Source: an uncultured Oscillospiraceae bacterium (GTDB lineage: Bacteria; Bacillota; Clostridia; Oscillospirales; Oscillospiraceae). From it: a DNA stretch of 32,552 bases. The stretch spans positions 1-32,552 of the forward strand of contig CANQSF010000024.1 of NCBI GenBank assembly GCA_947626345.1. The letters run 5' to 3'. The position numbers and the translations under genes were made by a program. The notes under the pieces are model-generated. The model was not told the origin of the DNA and ran no database searches. It saw nothing but the letters and a program-made list of their open reading frames with translations. Positions 8,353-15,791 of this stretch are shown here, in pieces. How positions within the stretch are numbered: the stretch's first letter is position 1; every line of letters starts with the position of its first letter.

Positions 8353-8401
8353 GGGGTCGGCGCGCAGCGGCGCGAGCTTAGGGAAATGGGGTATCGTGAA
8401 A

Positions 8402-8728
8402 ATGGATGGTGTGGTCGTTCAAGAGTTGTCGCCTCTCGTGTGGGACATCCTTGCCGTCGTCATCGCGTTCGGGCTGCAGATGCTCTTTTGCTTTGCGGCC
8501 AAGCGGACCGCGGTCCGGTGCATCCCGCTGTATCTGCTGGCCGCCGGATTTTTGTACGCCGGGGCCACGGCCCTGGGCCTTTTCGGCTCCTATTCCTTCG
8601 GCGACATCTCCGGCAACCAGCTGACGGGGCTTTTCATCGCCGTCTTCACCGCCGTCGCCGCCCTGGGCGTGCTGCTGGCATGGCTGGTCTATTGGCTGGT
8701 GCGGGCGGTGAAGCGCCGCCGGCAATAG
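8402..8728 (+). CDS. Small three-helix membrane protein, function unknown
   Basis: The start at ATG 8402 was chosen because the promoter's -10 ends at 8352, ruling out earlier in-frame starts; a GGGAAATGGGG stretch supplies a weak ribosome site. The 108 residues contain three hydrophobic helices (about 11-30, 38-57 and 73-101) and end in a basic RAVKRRRQ tail, which predicts a cytoplasmic C-terminus. No family recognised. The stop codon is TAG. Confidence 0.75.
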   Translation: MDGVVVQELSPLVWDILAVVIAFGLQMLFCFAAKRTAVRCIPLYLLAAGFLYAGATALGLFGSYSFGDISGNQLTGLFIAVFTAVAALGVLLAWLVYWLVRAVKRRRQ

Positions 8729-8750
8729 AGGCGGCCCCTCGCAAAATATG

Positions 8751-8783
8751 AAAAGGCGGCGGCAGATCTGCCGCCGCTTTTTT
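8751..8783. terminator. Bidirectional intrinsic terminator
   Basis: A perfect 22-bp palindrome at 8756-8777 (9-bp stem around GATC) has an A-tract on the left and six Ts on the right, between convergent genes (8402-8728 and rpe). Confidence 0.92.
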
Positions 8784-8795
8784 ATTCTTTTCGTC

Positions 8796-9461
8796 TTATC
8801 CGGAGCACCGCAGCGCCCGGATGATATCCGCCCGGTCTTTTGCGCCGAAGACGGCGGAGCCGGCCGCCAGCACGTTGGCCCCCGCGCCGATGGCCACGGG
8901 CGCGGTCCCACGGTCGATGCCGCCGTCCACCTCCACGTCGCAGGCCGGATTCACCCGGTCCAGCGCGGCGCGGACAGCGGCGACCTTCGGCATCTGATCG
9001 GTCATGAAGCGCTGGCCGCCGAAGCCGGGCTCCACCGTCATGACCAGGGCCATGTCCAGCTCCTCCAGCCAGGGCGTCAGCGCGTCGGCGCCGGTCGCGG
9101 GCTTCACGGCCAGGCCGGTCCGCACGCCCAGCTGCCTTATCCGCTCCAGGGCGGCGGTGATGTTCTCCGGCCGGTCTGCCTCCACATGCAGCGTCAGGTG
9201 GCTGGCCCCCGCGCGGCAGAACGCCTCCACGTACCGCCCCGGCGCGCTGATCATCAGATGGACGTCCAAAAACGCCGCCGGGAACGCCCGCCGCAGGCTC
9301 TGGACCACCGGGATGCCGATGGATATGTTGGGCACGAACTGCCCGTCCATCACATCCACGTGGATATACTCCGCGCCTGCCTCCAGCACGCTGCCCACCT
9401 CTTTCCGCAGGTCGGCAAAATCCGCCGCGAGGATCGAAGGCGCCACGATCACGCTTTTCAT
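8796..9461 (-). CDS. rpe: Ribulose-phosphate 3-epimerase
   Basis: The 221-residue TIM-barrel enzyme interconverts ribulose-5-phosphate and xylulose-5-phosphate in the pentose phosphate pathway. Motifs: VAPSILAADF at the N-terminus, HVDVMDGQFVPN with catalytic Asp and metal-binding His, DVHLMI, VMTVEPGFGGQRFM and DGGI near residue 176. The start MKSVIVAPS at 9461 is preceded by a GGGGGTGAT ribosome-site-like stretch; the longer open frame upstream is out of frame over rpiB and rejected. It lies 23 bases after rpiB, the functional partner enzyme, in one operon. Confidence 0.96.
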   Translation of the reverse strand: MKSVIVAPSILAADFADLRKEVGSVLEAGAEYIHVDVMDGQFVPNISIGIPVVQSLRRAFPAAFLDVHLMISAPGRYVEAFCRAGASHLTLHVEADRPENITAALERIRQLGVRTGLAVKPATGADALTPWLEELDMALVMTVEPGFGGQRFMTDQMPKVAAVRAALDRVNPACDVEVDGGIDRGTAPVAIGAGANVLAAGSAVFGAKDRADIIRALRCSG

Positions 9462-9484
9462 ATCGATCACCCCCGGGCGCGCCG

Positions 9485-9946
9485 TCAGTCTTTTTTTCCG
9501 GCGTAGTCCCGCTCGATGTCGGCGATCAGCTCCAGCCGGCGGGCATGGCGTCCGCCCTGGAAGCGGGCGTCGATGAAGGCGTCGCAGATCATCTTTCCCA
9601 GCTCGCTGCCCACCACCCGGGCCCCCATGGCCAGGATCTGGCAGTCGTTGTGCTCCACGATCATCTTCGCGGTGTAGGGCTCGCTGCACACGCCGGCCCT
9701 GATCCCGGGGACCTTGTTGGCCGCCAGGGAGATGCCCACGCCCGTACCGCACACCAGCACGCCTCTGTCCAGCTCGCCGCGGCGGATCGCCTCCGCCACC
9801 AGCCGCCCCGGCACGGGGTAATCCACCGGTTCCTCCGCGCTGGCCGCGCCGAAGTCCACGCACTCGAAGCCCCGTTCCTTCATATGCGCCAGCAGGCAGT
9901 TTTTCAGCTCCACCGCCGCGTGGTCACAGCCAAAGCCGATTTTCAT
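9485..9946 (-). CDS. rpiB: Ribose-5-phosphate isomerase B
   Basis: A 153-residue RpiB/LacAB-family isomerase interconverting ribose-5-phosphate and ribulose-5-phosphate. It shows MKIGFGCDHAAVELK at the N-terminus (Asp-His substrate contacts), the catalytic-cysteine loop VCGTGVGISLAANKVPGIRA (about 65-84) and HNDCQILAMGARV containing the second active-site histidine. It forms a two-gene operon with rpe, together covering two non-oxidative pentose phosphate steps. Confidence 0.95.
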   Translation of the reverse strand: MKIGFGCDHAAVELKNCLLAHMKERGFECVDFGAASAEEPVDYPVPGRLVAEAIRRGELDRGVLVCGTGVGISLAANKVPGIRAGVCSEPYTAKMIVEHNDCQILAMGARVVGSELGKMICDAFIDARFQGGRHARRLELIADIERDYAGKKD

Positions 9947-9984
9947 TTTCCATCCCTCATTTATCCGCAGTATGGGTCCCTATG

Positions 9985-10013
9985 ATTATACATGAACATG
10001 TCCGTTCTGGCAA
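9985..10013 (-). promoter_or_regulatory. Promoter of rpiB-rpe
   Basis: On the minus strand TTGCCA (10008-10013), a 17-bp spacer and perfect TATAAT (9985-9990) lie 38 bases before the rpiB start. Confidence 0.85.
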
Positions 10014-10109
10014 GGCCCAGGATGCGGCAGGCCGCGCGGTTCCGGCGCAAGCCGGTGTGACCGGTTTCTTTAAGTATAATAGCGGCCTTGCCGCTGTTAT
10101 TCCACACAT

Positions 10110-10138
10110 TCGACAGGCCGTAGATTTCCCTGTATGAT
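10110..10138 (+). promoter_or_regulatory. Probable promoter of tnpV
   Basis: TCGACA (10110-10115) and TATGAT (10133-10138) are 17 bp apart, with AAGGAGGT following at 10151 and the ATG at 10166. Confidence 0.55.
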
Positions 10139-10165
10139 GGAAGAAAAAACAAGGAGGTCAGCACA

Positions 10166-10537
10166 ATGGAACAGTACAAAGAGATCAGCGGCATCGGCTA
10201 CACACTGGTGGGAGACTATTACCTGCCAAATCTGCTCCCGCCTCCGTCAGAGGACAGGCCCGTAGGTGTCTGGGGAAGGCGGCGGATGGAATACCTGAAG
10301 AACCACCACTACGCATACTTTATGGAGTTGGTAATGAGCGGGCAACTGAACACGCACCTGGCCGATACGGATGAGCGGGCCCAAGCCTTGTTTTCTCGGC
10401 TGGTAGAACAAATGGCGGCCCAGGACGGCGTTACGGAGGAACTGAAAGCCAAAGACCAAATGTGCTGGACAGGCTTGATGAACAACATCGCGGCCTGTGC
10501 GCGGGAGATCGTTTATGATACCGTAGTCTACGCTTGA
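10166..10537 (+). CDS. tnpV: TnpV-family transposon-encoded protein
   Basis: The 123-residue protein matches the TnpV family (from Tn4451/Tn4453-like clostridial elements): YTLVGDYYLPNL near residue 12, a VGVWGRRRMEYLKNHH segment, then LNTHLADTDERAQALF and MAAQDGVTEELKAKDQMCW. The biochemical role of TnpV is not established. A perfect AAGGAGGT site precedes the ATG. No tnpX recombinase or other Tn4451 gene is adjacent, so this is an orphan or remnant marking an insertion between the housekeeping genes and the LysR cluster. Confidence 0.88.
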   Translation: MEQYKEISGIGYTLVGDYYLPNLLPPPSEDRPVGVWGRRRMEYLKNHHYAYFMELVMSGQLNTHLADTDERAQALFSRLVEQMAAQDGVTEELKAKDQMCWTGLMNNIAACAREIVYDTVVYA

Positions 10538-10540
10538 TGG

Positions 10541-10567
10541 ATTTCCCCGGCTTGAAGCCGGGGAAAT
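10541..10567. repeat. 12-bp perfect hairpin after tnpV
   Basis: ATTTCCCCGGCT and AGCCGGGGAAAT flank a TGA loop three bases after the tnpV stop. It may terminate tnpV or be an element end. No good T-tract follows. The apparent -35 of the LysR gene lies in its loop and right arm. Confidence 0.7.
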
Positions 10568-10580
10568 TTAATGTTATACT
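10552..10580 (+). promoter_or_regulatory. Probable promoter of the LysR gene
   Basis: TTGAAG (10552-10557), a 17-bp spacer and TATACT (10575-10580) lie 23 bases before the GTG at 10604. It does not carry the T-N11-A/GACTTCT layout of the four target promoters. Confidence 0.6.
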
Positions 10581-10603
10581 CGTGATAGGAAAAGGAAAGG
10601 ACG

Positions 10604-11515
10604 GTGAGCGGTTTGTATAATCCCCAGCTGGAGACATTCGTCCGGGTGGCGGACGCGGGCAGCTTCAACAAGGCGGCGGACGACGCCTTCATCACGCCTA
10701 CGGCGGTAATAAAGCAGATCAATCTGCTGGAATCGGAACTGGACCTGAAGCTCTTTGTCCGCAGCCATCGGGGGCTCACGCTCACCAAGGCGGGCGAGTC
10801 CCTCTACCGGGACGCAAAGTACATGATGGACTACTCCCGCCGGGCCATCGCCCGCGCCCACGCCGCCATGCAGGAGGAGTACGGCGTGGTGCGCATCGGC
10901 ACCTCGCCCATGACCCCGGCCCAGCTTCTCACCGACCTGTGGCCCCAGATCCACGAGCGGTGCGGGGATGTGAGCTTTCAGCTGGTCCCCTTTGAGAACA
11001 CCCCGGAGAACGCCCGGGAGATCCTGCGCAACCTGGGGGAGAACATCGACGTGGTGACGGGCATCTTCGACGAGACGCTGCTGGCCCTGCGCCAATGCGC
11101 GGGCTTTGAGATTTCCCGGGAGCCCATCTGCTGTGCCGTGAGCATCTATCACCCCCTGGCGGCCAAGGAGGAGATCACGCCGGAGGACCTTGCCGGAGAG
11201 GAGCTGCTGCTGATCCACCGTGGGTGGAGCAGGTACATGGACGAGCTGCGGGACGACCTTGCGCAGAACCACCCGGACATAAAGATCGCGGATTTCGATT
11301 TCTATGATATGAGCATCTTCAACCGCTGCGAGCAGAGCCGGAACGTGCTGACGGTCATCGGCAAGTGGTCCTGCGTCCATCCCATGCTGAAGGTGTTGCC
11401 GGTAGCGTGGGACCACGCCATCCCCTTTGGCATCCTTCACCCGCCTGAGCCGTCGCCCATGCTGGCCCGGTTCCTGGACGCTGTGCGAGCCGTAGTGCAG
11501 GAAAAAGAGTTATAA
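10604..11515 (+). CDS. LysR-family transcriptional regulator of the reductase cluster
   Basis: The 303-residue protein has the LysR winged helix-turn-helix at the N-terminus (LETFVRVADAGSFNKAADD, residues 9-27, through LFVRSHRGLTLTKAGE), a linker helix to about residue 92 and a periplasmic-binding-protein-like effector domain (about 93-300). It contains six cysteines in the effector domain (about 120, 165, 176, 177, 242, 257), so a redox- or electrophile-sensing mode is possible but not shown. The GTG at 10604 is close to its AAGGAAAGG site; a TTG at 10613 is an alternative start. It lies upstream of four units sharing a T-N11-A box, the generic LysR site, and is the obvious candidate to bind them. 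Confidence 0.93.
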   Translation: MSGLYNPQLETFVRVADAGSFNKAADDAFITPTAVIKQINLLESELDLKLFVRSHRGLTLTKAGESLYRDAKYMMDYSRRAIARAHAAMQEEYGVVRIGTSPMTPAQLLTDLWPQIHERCGDVSFQLVPFENTPENAREILRNLGENIDVVTGIFDETLLALRQCAGFEISREPICCAVSIYHPLAAKEEITPEDLAGEELLLIHRGWSRYMDELRDDLAQNHPDIKIADFDFYDMSIFNRCEQSRNVLTVIGKWSCVHPMLKVLPVAWDHAIPFGILHPPEPSPMLARFLDAVRAVVQEKEL

Positions 11516-11523
11516 CCTTTGGG

Positions 11524-11577
11524 TTTATACTTATGAACTGATCGGGACTTCTCAAGAGGTCCCGGTCTTTTTATAAT
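11524..11577 (+). promoter_or_regulatory. Regulon promoter A (hydrolase/flavodoxin-DUF362/permease unit)
   Basis: T-N11-A box at 11524-11536, followed by AC, 10 bp ending GGGAC, weak -35 TTCTCA (11549-11554), 17 bp, TATAAT (11572-11577). A 9-bp near-perfect inverted repeat (11540-11548 with 11559-11567) overlaps the -35 and, with the T-run after it, may also terminate the LysR gene. The poor -35 suggests activator dependence. Confidence 0.75.
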
Positions 11578-11611
11578 ATGAGCATGGGATATACGCAAAC
11601 GGGAGGGCGCG

Positions 11612-12574
11612 ATGAAAAGAGCTGGTTTGGCAGCCGTGTTGCTTACGTGTCTGCTGCTGTGCGCAGCGGCGGCGGACCGGGGAGAGGATGAGATGGACGG
11701 GCCTTATACGGTGAACACGAAAATATCCGATGTGATGAGCGACCCCGTGTTCGGGTCATGGGGACGGCTGATCTTCCCGGCGGACGAGGGCTATTGGAGC
11801 GGCAAAACGCTGGGGGACCTGCGCCTGACCTGGTACAGCAATATCGACCCGGATAAGACCGTGGAGATATGCAACTATCTCCATGACAAGGCCGCCGCAG
11901 GCGAGACCGTTTTCTATGACATCTACACCGACGAGGAGAAGGCGGCGGACCCGGCCAAGGAGGACACGGGGCTATTCTTCTTCAAGGGCGAGCCGGGCGC
12001 GAAGTTCGCCGTGTGCAACGCCGGAGGCGGGTTTGCCTATGTGGGGGCCATGCACGACAGCTTCCCCCACGCCTTGGAGCTGTCCAGAATGGGCTATAAC
12101 GCCTTTGCTCTCATCTACCGCCCCGGCTGGGACACCGCCTGCGAGGATCTGGCGCGGGCCATCACCTTCATCTTCGACCACGCGGATGATCTGGAGGTGG
12201 ACACGGACTGCTACTCCCTCTGGGGCGGCAGCGCCGGGGCGCGGATGGCGGCGTATCTGGGCACCTACGGCCCGGCGTACTTCGGCGGGGACGACCTGCC
12301 CCGTCCGGGCGCGGTCATCATGCAGTACACCGGCCACGGCGAGTACAGTGAATCGGACCCGCCCACCTACGCCTGCGTGGGCACCAACGACGGCATCGCC
12401 TCCTGGCGGACTATGCAGCGGCGGCTGGAGGCCATGAGCGCGCTGGGCATCCCCACGGAGTTTCACGTCTACGAGGGCCTCTCCCACGGCTTCGGTCTGG
12501 GCACCGGCACCGTGGCGGAGGGGTGGATCAACGACGCGGTAAGTTTTTGGAAGGAACAGATGGAAACCGACTGA
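11612..12574 (+). CDS. Secreted alpha/beta hydrolase lipoprotein
   Basis: The 320-residue protein has a signal peptide with lipobox LLLC (Cys17), predicting a lipid-anchored extracytoplasmic enzyme. The fold is alpha/beta hydrolase of the esterase/lipase (BD-FAE or Abhydrolase_3-like) type: an oxyanion-hole-like NAGGGF (136-141), nucleophile elbow GGSAG with Ser207, acid candidate Asp260 in VGTNDG and His292 in LSHGFG. The substrate is unknown. A GGGAGGG site precedes the ATG. It is the first gene of unit A, directly upstream of the flavodoxin-DUF362 gene; the same hydrolase-next-to-flavodoxin pairing recurs twice more in this cluster. Confidence 0.85.
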   Translation: MKRAGLAAVLLTCLLLCAAAADRGEDEMDGPYTVNTKISDVMSDPVFGSWGRLIFPADEGYWSGKTLGDLRLTWYSNIDPDKTVEICNYLHDKAAAGETVFYDIYTDEEKAADPAKEDTGLFFFKGEPGAKFAVCNAGGGFAYVGAMHDSFPHALELSRMGYNAFALIYRPGWDTACEDLARAITFIFDHADDLEVDTDCYSLWGGSAGARMAAYLGTYGPAYFGGDDLPRPGAVIMQYTGHGEYSESDPPTYACVGTNDGIASWRTMQRRLEAMSALGIPTEFHVYEGLSHGFGLGTGTVAEGWINDAVSFWKEQMETD

Positions 12575-12593
12575 TATGCGAAAGGAGACCATG

Positions 12594-14141
12594 ATGAAGA
12601 AGTTGATCGCAATACTGCTGAGCCTTGCGCTCCTGTTGAGCCTGGCTGCCTGTTCATCCGGCAGCGCCCAGGCCAGTGACGCCCCGGCTGAACCGACCGC
12701 AGAGGCGGAGCCCGCTGCCGCGCCTGAAACGGCAGAAAACACTCAGACCGCAGGCGGCAAGACCCTGGTGGTCTACTTCTCTGCCACCAACAACACCGAG
12801 GCGGTGGCGAACACCATCGCCGCCGCGATGAACGCCGACGTCTTTGAGATCATCCCCGCCCAGCCCTACACCAGCGACGATCTGAACTGGCGGGACGGGG
12901 ACAGCCGGGTGTCCCGGGAGCATAACGACGAGAGCCTGCGCGCCGTGGAGCTGGAGAGCACGGCGGTGGACGGCTGGGAAGATTACAGCACCGTATTTGT
13001 GGGCTAGCCCATCTGGTGGGGCATCGCGGCCTGGCCGGTGAGCAGCTTCGTCGCCGCCAATGACTTCACCGGCAAGACGGTGATCCCCTTCTGCACCTCC
13101 TCCAGCTCTGGCCTGGGCGAGAGCGGCCAGCTTCTGGCCGAGGCGGCCGGTACTGGAACGTGGATGGAGGGCCAGCGGTTCCGCTCCGGCATCAGCGAGG
13201 CTGACGTGCAGGCGTGGCTGGAAAGTCTGGACATCTCGGCCGCCGAGCCTGCTCCGGCCAATGAGACCGCTGAGGCATCCACGGTGTACTTCACCTCCAG
13301 CATCACCCCGGAGGGGATGATGGCGGTGTATGAGGCCCTGGGCTGGACGCCCACGGGGAACGTGGCGGTGAAGCTCTCCACCGGCGAGCCTCCCGCCAGC
13401 AACTACCTGCGCCCGGAGCTGATCGCGGACCTGGTGCAGAGCGTGAACGGCACCATCGTGGAGTGCAACACCGCCTACGGCGGCTCCCGCTCCGAGACCG
13501 CCATGCACCGGCAGGTGGCGGAGGACCACGGCTTCACCGCCATCGCGAACGTGGACATTCTGGACGAGGAGGGCTCCATGGAGCTGCCAGTGCAGGGCGG
13601 CAATGTGCTGGCATCCAACCTGGTGGGCGGCCACTTCGGAAACTATGACAGCTATATCGTCCTCAGCCACTTCAAGGGCCACGCCATGGCGGGCTTCGGC
13701 GGGGCCATCAAGAATATCTCCATCGGTCTGGGCTCCCAGGAGGGCAAGTGCCTCATCCACACCGGCGGCAGGAGCCACACCAGTCCCTGGGGCGGAGACC
13801 AGACTGCCTTCACCGAATCCATGGCCGACGCAGGCAAGTCCGTCAGCGACTACCTGGGCCACGGAGAGCGCATCGTGTATGTGAGCGTGCTGAACAACAT
13901 CTCCATCGACTGCGACTGTGACGGCAACCCCGCCGAGCCGGATATCCACGACATCGGCATCCTGGCCTCCACCGACCCGGTGGCCATCGACCAGGCGGCC
14001 ATCGACCTGTGCTTTGCCGCCGAGGGCAGCGAGAGCCTGCAGGCCCGGGTGGAGCGGCAGAACGGCCTGCACACCCTGGAGGCGGCGGAGCAGATCGGCC
14101 TGGGCAGCCGGACCTACGAGCTGGTGGATATAGATGCTTGA
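12594..14141 (+). pseudogene. Flavodoxin-DUF362 fusion lipoprotein interrupted by one in-frame TAG (13005-13007)
   Basis: One reading frame runs from 12594 to 14141 (514 sense codons) broken only by TAG at 13005. AAAGGAG six bases ahead supports the ATG at 12594. Signal peptide with lipobox LAAC (Cys20), a disordered Ala/Glu/Pro linker, a flavodoxin domain (VVYFSATNNTEAVANTIA FMN loop, then VFVG-stop-PIWW and the FTGKTVIPFCTSSSSGLG loop), a linker, and a DUF362 domain (about 225-514) with its typical LSHFKGHAMAGFGGAIKN segment. In the two paralogues the stop position is Phe (VGFPIWW), so a TAC/TAT to TAG change is the simplest explanation. The part after the stop could restart at GTG 13038 but would lack secretion. 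Either a nonsense mutation, a sequence error, or readthrough. Upstream of and overlapping the permease gene by 8 bases. Confidence 0.8.
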
Positions 14142-15039
14142 CGTCCTCCACCGGGAGCTGGTCTATATAAGCTACTACTTTATGGTCCAGCTCCGGCAGA
14201 TCGCCGGGTATTGGGTGCTGGGCATGGTGGTGGGCTCGCTGGTGAGCGTGTTCGCCAAGGACGCCATCCACAACGCCTTCGCCCGCATCCGGGACAAGAA
14301 ATGGGGGCTGTGGGGCGTTGTCCCAGCAAGCCTGCTGGGCGTGGCGTCGCCCCTGTGCATGTACGGCACCATCCCCATCGCCGCGTCCTTCTCCCGCGCC
14401 GGGATGCGCCACGACTGGCTGGCGGCGTTCATGATGTCCAGCGTGCTTCTCAATCCCCAGCTCATCATGTACAGCACCGCCCTGGGCCCCACGGCACTGA
14501 TTATCCGCATTGTGTCCTGCACGGTCTGCGGCGTTGTGGCGGGGCTGGTGGTCCATGTGTTTTATAAAGACCGGCCCTTTTTCAGCTTCGACGGCTTTGA
14601 ACCGGGGGCAAGCCACGACACGAATCCGAACCTCCTGCTGCGATTCATATTCAACCTGGGCCGGAACATCCGGGCAACGGGGCTTTACTTCCTGCTGGGG
14701 GTGCTGCTGTCGGCGCTCTTTCAGCGGTATGTCCCGGCGGACAAGTTCGCGGCGCTGTTCGGCGAGGCCAACGAGGGCTTCGGGGTGCTGATGGCGGCCA
14801 CCATCGGGGTGCCGCTGTACGCCTGCGGCGGCGGGACCATCCCGCTGATCCGGGAGTGGCTGGCCATGGGCATGAGCATGGGCAGCGCGGCGGCCTTCAT
14901 GCTCACCGGTCCGGCCACCAAGATCACCAATCTGGGCGCGCTGAAGATCGTGCTGGGCGCGAAACGCTTCGCCCTTTACATCGCATTCGTGATGGCCTTC
15001 TCCCTGGTCACGGGCTTGATAGTGAATCTGGTCGTATAA
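14134..15039 (+). CDS. ArsP/YraQ-type (DUF318) permease
   Basis: A 301-residue polytopic membrane protein with about eight hydrophobic helices. The two halves carry the paired motifs of the predicted permease family PF03773: SPLCMYGTIPIAASF (about 71-85) and VPLYACGGGTIPLIREWL (about 227-244), each with a cysteine before a G-T-I-P turn. Characterised relatives include ArsP, which exports trivalent organoarsenicals through cysteine ligands; most members have unknown substrates. The start overlaps the flavodoxin-DUF362 gene, so expression is coupled. A terminator follows immediately, closing unit A. Confidence 0.85.
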   Translation: MLDVLHRELVYISYYFMVQLRQIAGYWVLGMVVGSLVSVFAKDAIHNAFARIRDKKWGLWGVVPASLLGVASPLCMYGTIPIAASFSRAGMRHDWLAAFMMSSVLLNPQLIMYSTALGPTALIIRIVSCTVCGVVAGLVVHVFYKDRPFFSFDGFEPGASHDTNPNLLLRFIFNLGRNIRATGLYFLLGVLLSALFQRYVPADKFAALFGEANEGFGVLMAATIGVPLYACGGGTIPLIREWLAMGMSMGSAAAFMLTGPATKITNLGALKIVLGAKRFALYIAFVMAFSLVTGLIVNLVV

Positions 15040-15041
15040 AC

Positions 15042-15078
15042 CTGCCCCCTGGTGATGTTCCGCCAGGGGGCAGTTCTT
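15042..15078 (+). terminator. Intrinsic terminator of unit A
   Basis: CTGCCCCCTGG and CCAGGGGGCAG form an 11-bp stem with a 10-nt loop, followed by TTCTTGT, three bases after the permease stop. Confidence 0.85.
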
Positions 15079-15105
15079 GTAGAGTTTGGGCCGATGTGGT
15101 ATAGT
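15077..15105 (+). promoter_or_regulatory. Promoter of the AT-rich gene at 15153
   Basis: TTGTAG (15077-15082), a 17-bp spacer and TATAGT (15100-15105). It does not share the regulon layout. Confidence 0.6.
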
Positions 15106-15152
15106 TCTTGTTAGAATGGTAAACCGGAATTTTGAGAAATGAGATAAACAAA

Positions 15153-15599
15153 ATGACTGATTGGAAAGAAATAGTTTCACAAGATGATATTGACCAGCTT
15201 TTAGCTCTCTATGGAGATTTTCATGATTCTTGCATTGCGTCTCTGAGTTATAAAAGTGGAGCATTTGTGGATGACGGTAGAAGCATGCATTTTGGAGGGC
15301 CATCAGAGCGCAAATTATCCGTCGTTTTCCATAGCCAATGGGAACCTAAAAAACTTGAACTATGCTTTACAGGAGTGCGTCAACTTCACCTGACAGGATG
15401 GCAGGATAATTATTCGTGCAATATTTGCGATGCGCATCTAGCATTCTATGAAGGTTTATTGCCGGGAAAGCCGGAGAGGGTGATTGTGTGGGCAGATTAT
15501 TGTGACTTTGATGTAGAGAAGATCAACAATACCATCCACGAACCGTCAGATACATATATTGTTGCTAATGCCTTGAAATGGCGCATAATCGACCAATAA
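15153..15599 (+). CDS. Small soluble protein of unknown function (AT-rich insert)
   Basis: ATG 15153 gives 148 residues; an in-frame TTG at 15132 would add seven. The sequence (DIDQLLALYGDFHDSCIASL early, LCFTGVRQLHLTGWQDNYSC in the middle, KPERVIVWADYCDFD near the end) resembles a widespread uncharacterised Firmicute family, of a size and composition reminiscent of immunity-type proteins, but I cannot name it. No signal peptide or membrane helix. Codon use and base composition are clearly more AT-rich than both neighbours, and it has its own promoter and a following hairpin, so it looks like a separate insertion between units A and D. Confidence 0.75.
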   Translation: MTDWKEIVSQDDIDQLLALYGDFHDSCIASLSYKSGAFVDDGRSMHFGGPSERKLSVVFHSQWEPKKLELCFTGVRQLHLTGWQDNYSCNICDAHLAFYEGLLPGKPERVIVWADYCDFDVEKINNTIHEPSDTYIVANALKWRIIDQ

Positions 15600-15663
15600 A
15601 ATGACCATTCGATTTCTGCTTGTCAGTCTGAAAACCGGGTGTGACAAACAGAATACAAATATC

Positions 15664-15705
15664 ATAACTGCGGCAGGGTATGACCCCGCCGCAGTTATAA
15701 CTTTT
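15664..15705 (+). terminator. Strong hairpin, probable terminator of the AT-rich gene
   Basis: ATAACTGCGGC (15664-15674) pairs with GCCGCAGTTAT (15688-15698), with inner GGG/CCC pairs closing a TATGA loop, followed by AACTTTT. It ends just before regulon promoter D. Confidence 0.7.
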
Positions 15706-15707
15706 GG

Positions 15708-15761
15708 TGTGGACCCGTGAACCAAAGGAGACTTCTCCCGCAGGTAGGCATGGGGTAGAAT
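15708..15761 (+). promoter_or_regulatory. Regulon promoter D (eight-gene unit 15792-21977)
   Basis: T-N11-A box at 15708-15720, followed by AC, 10 bp ending GGAGAC, -35 TTCTCC (15733-15738), 17 bp, TAGAAT (15756-15761). The box core is less AT-rich than in B and C, but every spacing is identical. Confidence 0.65.
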
Positions 15762-15791
15762 AAACTCACAGATCATAGAAGGAGGAACGTC

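Noticed and set aside
9485..9863. 355-codon reading of the rpe frame extending over rpiB
   Set aside because: The rpe protein clearly starts at MKSVIVAPS (9461); the extension is an out-of-frame shadow of rpiB.
13005..13007. TAG as pyrrolysine or a general sense codon
   Set aside because: hprK and the 8402-8728 gene use TAG as their natural stop, and no Pyl machinery is in view; left as a test rather than a claim.
12654..15303. Two long minus-strand frames (472 and 486 codons) opposite the flavodoxin-DUF362 and permease genes
   Set aside because: Mirror frames of well-supported plus-strand genes, low-complexity composition and no ribosome sites.
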